The notes beneath the pieces are model-generated. The model had not been told where the DNA came from. It searched no databases and was given only the letters and a program-made list of their open reading frames with translations. Shown here piece after piece: positions 60,001 through 64,000 of a DNA stretch of 64,000 nt. The DNA is from Neisseria sicca 4320. GTDB lineage: Bacteria; Pseudomonadota; Gammaproteobacteria; Burkholderiales; Neisseriaceae. Numbering within the stretch: the first letter of the stretch is position 1; each line of letters begins with the position of its first letter. The stretch lies in the NCBI RefSeq assembly GCF_000193735.1, contig NZ_AEPF01000113.1:34755-98754 (forward strand), read 5' to 3'. The position numbers were made by a program, and so were the translations under genes.

Positions 60001-60259
60001 TTTCTTCGCCAAAACCAGCCTCGCCGCCGCCGAAGCCTACGACAAAAAACAGAACTGGGAAGATGCCTTGAACAAAGCCAAGGAAAGCTATCACGGCAAC
60101 AAAGTCAGCAAAGGGCAAAAAGACTATACCGAAGTCGCCCTAGTGTTCTGCAACGAAGACACCGAGCCGGTGGAAGGGGCGTTGTTCCAAAGATTGGTGG
60201 AAGAGTTGTTGATACCGCTGCTGGGCGCGGTCAAGGAAGAATCGTCCGATGCGGCATAG
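57041..60259 (+). CDS. recC: Exodeoxyribonuclease V gamma subunit RecC
   Basis: Subunit of the RecBCD helicase-nuclease for double-strand break repair and, in Neisseria, recombination after DNA uptake. The 1072-residue product begins MFYLYQSNRLESLASLFAGI; VQSQGMRRYLSVYLARELGVAANLQF is near 35-60, GISTMAPMYLQLLQ near 210 and VICLLGLNDGDFPR near 625, all typical RecC blocks. Several DUS are embedded in frame. recB and recD are not in the window. Confidence 0.96.
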   Translation: MFYLYQSNRLESLASLFAGIQRVRPLESALAAEQIVVQSQGMRRYLSVYLARELGVAANLQFSLPAGLTWQLMQKLIPDIPALSPFSPEVMRWRLLDLFRSERFQTTSEFENVRAVLQSYLGSGESADYQLAGQLADIFDQYLVYRPQWIDAWQEGKLLELGEDEVWQAQLWRYLDDGNQSAPHRVALWEKLLSSLDKAHLPERFFVFGISTMAPMYLQLLQKISEHCDVFVFALNPSGQYWGNVIEAAQLLKGGDDADLSQTGHPLLASLGKQGRDFFDFLTEIGLEEQPVFEEVSDDTLLHCLQNDIQNLRMPSEHSRADLLDDGSVRIVSAHSPLRELQILKDKLLRILHEHPDWQPHDIAVLTPNIEPYSPFIEAVFGQAQGGAQALPYSVSDVKLSRRQPLLYALEQTLDLLESRFEVDKVLPLLESGLVLRRFGLTADDLPLLHDTIAELNVHWGLDGTMRGAADNLFTWQQALERIVLGWMLPDDGSPLWQNVSAWHGDVNRLDEFGRFAAFIRTLSRLAAEWRKPAAAEEWTERCRDLVQSLFLPDADDQYALQQFEQALAKWQEETALAGFRGTLPQHTVIRHIRRFLGSESQAGFLRGGITFCSMVPMRSLPFKVICLLGLNDGDFPRNTKAAVFDLIAKHPQKGDRARRDDDRYLFLEAIISARDILYLSYVGRSIRNDDELAPSALVSELIDTIAAMIGRRSKELAEHWVEQHPLQPFSHRYFIADNISDDLFSTRQDYAEALNRPREQARPFFSEALEENSPALTVWQDDFIRFWKNPVKAWLQQTLGWREPYRDEAWESAEPFEPQRADKIAAAYLDARRHNQDFQETAVRLDAESLLPAGELGKLWQQNFQAAAKRIDGELLQSPKLPPFAYEIRFDGQILQGSFGNLYQCGQVFYLDRKPNAPQRIALLLEHLIFCAVGSAVGSSETETRQTYIVQPEETTPYPEIPSSQAQEMLQKWLTFFNLGQTRPLPFFAKTSLAAAEAYDKKQNWEDALNKAKESYHGNKVSKGQKDYTEVALVFCNEDTEPVEGALFQRLVEELLIPLLGAVKEESSDAA

Positions 60260-60276
60260 AGGCCGCAAATCGGAAG

Positions 60277-60316
60277 AGGTCGTCTGAAAACGTGAATTAA
60301 TCGTTTCAGACGACCT
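60277..60316 (+). terminator. Paired DUS hairpin after recC
   Basis: AGGTCGTCTGAA and TTCAGACGACCT arms with GAAAACG/CGTTTC extension. Confidence 0.85.
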
Positions 60317-60780
60317 CTTCCCTGGTAAACCTGTTTTTAAAACCCTCACTTCCGCCGTCATTCACCAAACTGGAATCCATTGGAAATTCGAAAAGGCAGA
60401 TGTTTCAAAAACAGTTGCCGAAATACAACCGAAACCTTTGCAAAAAATCCCTTTTCCCCAGCAACCGAAAACCCATGTTTGGATTCGGCTGTCAGCGAAA
60501 GAAGAATTTTGCAAAGATCGGCCTTTGCTTCAACTGAATTCAAACCTTTCTATATTGACTTTATATTTTGCATTTCACGTTTTTTGCCGGTTTCATTTTA
60601 AACCGACGGCCCAATTCACATATTACAATCAAATTTTCTTCTTTCATCTGTTTAAATCCAATTAAATCTTCCCTCTTCCCTGCTAATCAAATTCAAATTC
60701 AGACCCGCTTTATCTTTTCAGCCATATTCATCATATGCGTTTGAGTTATCTCCTAAAACAAGAATCTGCTTTATTCTTTA

Positions 60781-60799
60781 ATAAATGAAATTCATTATC
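60781..60799. promoter_or_regulatory. Fur-box-like sequence
   Basis: ATAAATGAAATTCATTATC matches 14 of 19 positions of the GATAATGATAATCATTATC consensus. Lies 65 bp before the receptor start. Confidence 0.45.
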
Positions 60800-60824
60800 A
60801 AAATATTTGTAAAGTTTAATAATA

Positions 60825-60839
60825 TGTTATAAAGTAACG
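60825..60839. promoter_or_regulatory. Zur-box-like palindrome
   Basis: TGTTATAAAGTAACG agrees at 13 of 15 positions with the meningococcal Zur consensus as I recall it (TGTTATDNHATAACA). It lies 24 bp before the ATG, fitting zinc-dependent repression of a TdfH-type receptor. Confidence 0.6.
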
Positions 60840-60863
60840 TACTTCGTTTCTGAGGTAACTATT

Positions 60864-63625
60864 ATGAATCCGAATTTCAAATTAAACCTACTGACATTAT
60901 CTTTACTGGCTATAACAAGTATCGCACACGCAGAAGACGAGGTTTCAACTCAAGAGCTTGATGAAATTCAAGTCAAAGGTAAATACATTGCCAAAGAGAA
61001 AAAAGTTTTTACCGAAGGCCAAGCCAAAAGTTCGCGTGAACGCGTTTATCAATCCAGCGAAAACATCGATGCCATCGTGCGGAGTATGCCCGGCGTCTTC
61101 ACCCAACAAGACAAGGGATCGGGGGTATTGGCGGTCAATATCCGTGGCGATAGCGGTTTGGGACGCGTCAATACGATGGTTGACGGCGTAACCCAAACCT
61201 TCTATTCCACTTCCGCCGATGCCGGACGCAGCGGCAGCTCTTCGCAATTCGGTACGGCACTGGATCCCAATTTTATTGCCGGTGTGGATGTAACCAAAGG
61301 CAGTTTCTCGGGTGCCAGCGGCATCAATACCTTATCCGGTACAGCCAATTTCCGTACTTTACGGGTGGACGATGTGGTACACGGAAACCATACCTTCGGC
61401 CTTTTAACCAAAGGATTGACCGGCACAAACAGCACCAAAAGCAATTTTATGGCAACCGGAGCGGTACAAAAATGGTTTGACAGCGGTGCACGCCTTGGCG
61501 CGTTATATGGTTACAGCCACCGTAATGTCGAGCAAAACTATAAAGTAGGCGGCGGCGGTCAGCGTATCGGCAATTTTGGCGAAGAATATTTGGACCGTAA
61601 AAAACAAGAATATTTTGAAAGCAACTTATTAAAATTCGACCAAGGGCAAAATCGTTGGGTTCGCGACTTTTCCAAGCGCAACGCAGTCGGTAAAAGCTAT
61701 TGGGAATACCCTTTCTCCAAAAAATATAACGATCCTGAGGTTTTGCAAAGAGATTATGTAGATGATTTGGAAAGAAGCTGGAAAGAGAATTTGGCACCGC
61801 AATGGGATCTGACACCTATCGACCCTACCAGCCTGCAACAACGCTCAAACAGTCATTTGGTCAAAGTAGAATACGAAAACGACAACAACAAGCTGGATCT
61901 TCAGCTTCGTACCATGAACAACCGTATCGGCAGCCGCAAAGTAGAAAATCGCAACTACCAAGCCAATTACAATTTAAACATTGGCGATTATGTCGATTTA
62001 AACGTATTGGCCGCCCATAATCTGGGAAAACAAAAATATCCGAAAAATTCACGTTTTTCAGGATGGGGACTGCTGGATTATTTGGAAACCAAAAACACAG
62101 CCAATCTTTTGGATATCAACAACCGCTTCTCTTTCAACCTTCCCAACAAAACAGATTTAAATGCCACCGTCGGTTTCAATTTCTTTAAAAACCAATACAG
62201 TAAAAACCGCTTTCCGGAAGAGCTGAGCCTGTTTTACGACGGTCCCGATCAAGATGCCGGCCTGTACAGCTTTTTAGGCCGCTTCAAAGGCGACAAAGGA
62301 ATATTTCCTCAAAAATCAACCATATTACAACCTTCAGGCCAGCAAAAATTCAATACGTTCTATTTTGATACTTCCTTGAAAAAGGCATTTATCAATTGAA
62401 TTACAGCACCAATATGGTCAACTACCGCTACAAAGGCGAATATACCGACTACTTCAATACCCAAGAAGACTTTAAAAAAGCATTTGGAGAAGATTCTGAA
62501 ATTTATAAACAGCATTGCACGCCAAGCTGCGACCTTTACGAACCGGTTTATACCAAATCCGGTAAAAAGCATGCGGTAAACCATTCGGTGGCATTAAACA
62601 TCAATGCCAACGACTACTTTATGCCGTTTATCAGCTATTCGCGCATACATAGAATGCCAAATATTCAAGAAATGTATTTTTCACAAATCGGCGACTCGGG
62701 CGTCAATACCGCCCTTAAGCCGGAACAGGCCAATACTTACCAAATAGGCTTCAATACCTTCAAAAAAGGGATTTTCAAGCCGGATGATGTATTGGGTTTC
62801 AAACTGGTCGCCTATCGCAGCAGAATAAACAACTATATTCACAATGTTTATGGCAAATGGTGGGATTTGGATAAAGCACCCAGCTGGGTAACCAGTACCG
62901 GCCTGCAATACTCTCTCCAGCATCGAAACTATGCCAAACCTGTCCATAAAAATGGTTTGGAAGTGGAAATGAACTATGATTTCGGCCGCTTTTTTTCAAC
63001 CCTGTCTTACGCATATCAAAAAACCAACCAGCCGACCAATTATAGCGATGCCAGCGAATCGCCCCGTAATTCTTCTAAAGAAGACCAAATCAAACAAGGT
63101 TACGGCTTAAGCAAAATTTCCCGCTTGCCCCGAGATTACGGGCGGTTTGAATTGGGTTCCCGCTGGTTAGGCAACAAATTGACCATCGGCGGCATTATGC
63201 GCTATTACGGCAAAAGTACACGTGCGACGACTGAGGAAGAATTTGTTGACGGTACAACCGGTGCCAACACCTACTCTTCACACCAAATGGGCAGAAGGGC
63301 GATCAAAAAAACAGAAAGCATCAACAGACAGCCGCTGATTTTTGATTTCTATGCCAATTACGAACCGAAGAAAAACCTTATCCTTCGTTTCGACATTCAA
63401 AATGCGTTCAATAAGCGCTATATCGATCTTTTGGATGCCGCAAACGATGCCGCAACTCAGCGCTATTTCAGCGTATTTGAAAGAAAAGGCGGTTTAGATG
63501 ACGAAGAAGTCGAATGTGATGCCAACGGTTTATGCAATGGCAAATATGGCGGCACGACACGCTCCGTTCTGAATAACTATGCGCGTGGCAGGACTTTGCT
63601 CTTTACCATCAGTTATAAGTTCTAA
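60864..63625 (+). pseudogene. tdfH: TonB-dependent receptor TdfH/CbpA-type, frameshifted
   Basis: Two frames together spell one 920-residue TonB-dependent receptor. Part 1 (to 62398) has a signal peptide, a plug domain with SSENIDAIVRSMPGVFTQQD and VNIRGDSGLGRVNTMVDGVT, and the first half of the barrel; part 2 resumes as IYQLNYSTNMVNYRYKGEY and runs to the C-terminal FTISYKF. The break is at the A5 run 62379-62383; one more A joins the frames. Sequence blocks match what I recall of TdfH (calprotectin-binding CbpA, zinc piracy). It may be off by slippage, a true pseudogene or a read error. A Zur-like site precedes it. Confidence 0.85.
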
Positions 63626-63664
63626 ACCTATCCATCAGCATTCTTAGTACTGTGCTGACTAAAA

Positions 63665-63697
63665 AGGTCGTCTGAAAAAATGTGTTTCAGACGACCT
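63665..63697. terminator. Paired DUS hairpin between converging genes
   Basis: AGGTCGTCTGAA and TTCAGACGACCT with A-run before and T-run after; serves the receptor gene and the convergent lipoprotein gene. Confidence 0.88.
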
Positions 63698-63713
63698 TTT
63701 TAACTCTTGTAAC

Positions 63714-63953
63714 TTATTTGTTGTGTTGACGGAAATACGCCCACTCTTCCACAACGGTACCGTCAGGCAGATGGCACATTCCATACTCTCCGCCATCCTT
63801 GTCTTTTTTGATTTCCAACTTACCGCCCTGCTTCACACAAAATTCTGAAGCCGGATTGGACATACCGGTCATCGGTACACTTTCTGTCTCAAGAGTATTG
63901 CAAGCTGCCAAAGTAGTTGCAGCCGCGAGGCTCAAAATAATCGGCTTAATCAT
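63714..63953 (-). CDS. DUF333-type small lipoprotein
   Basis: Product of 79 residues. Signal peptide with lipobox LAAC at 15-18; the mature part is the DUF333 pattern: NPASEFCVKQGGKLEI, then GGEYGMCHLPDGTVVEEWAYFR, with two cysteines likely paired. The family is often labelled hemolysin-like, without strong evidence. Start at ATG 63953 with AAAGGAAAA upstream. Role unknown. Confidence 0.88.
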   Translation of the reverse strand: MIKPIILSLAAATTLAACNTLETESVPMTGMSNPASEFCVKQGGKLEIKKDKDGGEYGMCHLPDGTVVEEWAYFRQHNK

Positions 63954-64000
63954 ATGTTTTCCTTTTACTATCCAAATATCTCTATTGATTGGATACTCGG

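Larger units (their letters stand above)
60260..60863. other. Intergenic region upstream of the tdfH-type gene
   Basis: About 600 bp. It holds the recC DUS hairpin at 60277-60316, AT-rich sequence without a convincing gene, and a regulatory block just before the receptor gene: a Fur-like sequence at 60781-60799 and a Zur-like palindrome at 60825-60839. Confidence 0.75.

Overview
The window is a chromosomal segment of a commensal Neisseria. Dozens of copies of the 12-mer AGGTCGTCTGAA, often paired head-to-head as terminators, are the DNA uptake sequence (DUS) dialect I associate with the N. mucosa/N. sicca group rather than the meningococcal ATGCCGTCTGAA. Correia elements (CREE), dRS3-type ATTCCC repeats (NIMEs), a TdfH-type receptor, the lipid-anchored azurin Laz, PglL and an NspA-like porin all fit the genus. 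The species call is inference.

Layout. 1-5343: dapF (cut by the window edge), a TetR regulator, murB, a GIY-YIG protein, norM and glnB. 5783-9709: purL with a mosaic-looking internal block. 9740-11152: an AT-rich HNH endonuclease gene between two copies of the same DUS-hairpin plus NIME repeat; one copy carries an array of 10-bp tandem repeats. 11244-16116: pyrC, a lipoprotein, tusA, a frameshifted CNP1-like gene, tatD, a PilZ protein and holB. 16402-18129: two near-identical small membrane-protein genes bracket DNA that has only Eikenella-dialect DUS (AGGCTACCTGAA), a C9 tract before a glycine-zipper gene, and a decayed gene. 18139-26083: rdgB, hemW, an NspA-like porin, ridA, apaH, tal, kdsD and an RsmB-family methyltransferase. 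26084-27054 is gene-free: a 399-bp tandem duplication, one copy of which has taken a Correia element. 27055-38595: scpB, an HI_0552-like gene, a hemerythrin, laz, dciA, secA, glnS, a DeoR regulator, a nitroreductase and serC. 38949-43832: the rimP-nusA-infB operon. 43941-44610: a MITE-like element, a CREE and tRNA-Leu. 44900-48848: a Sco protein, then hisG, a second GIY-YIG gene and hisD. 48929-52173: cysA, cysW and cysT, with a repeat-filled gap between cysW and cysT. 52408-63953: a YtfE/DnrN-like protein, a lipoprotein, tRNA-Asn, nfsB, a DUF2069 protein, pglL, recC, a frameshifted tdfH-type receptor with a Zur-like operator, and a DUF333 lipoprotein.

Most genes are core housekeeping functions: translation, nucleotide, amino-acid and cell-wall synthesis, and protein secretion. 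The accessory material is small: single nuclease genes (two GIY-YIG, one HNH), repeat elements, and one short stretch marked by a foreign DUS dialect. I see no large prophage, conjugative element, CRISPR array or full restriction-modification operon. The most informative signals are the natural empty/occupied CREE site pair near 26.4-26.9 kb, the foreign-dialect island at 16.6-17.9 kb, the repeat-flanked HNH cassette with its 10-bp array, and the GIY-YIG gene placed inside the his operon.
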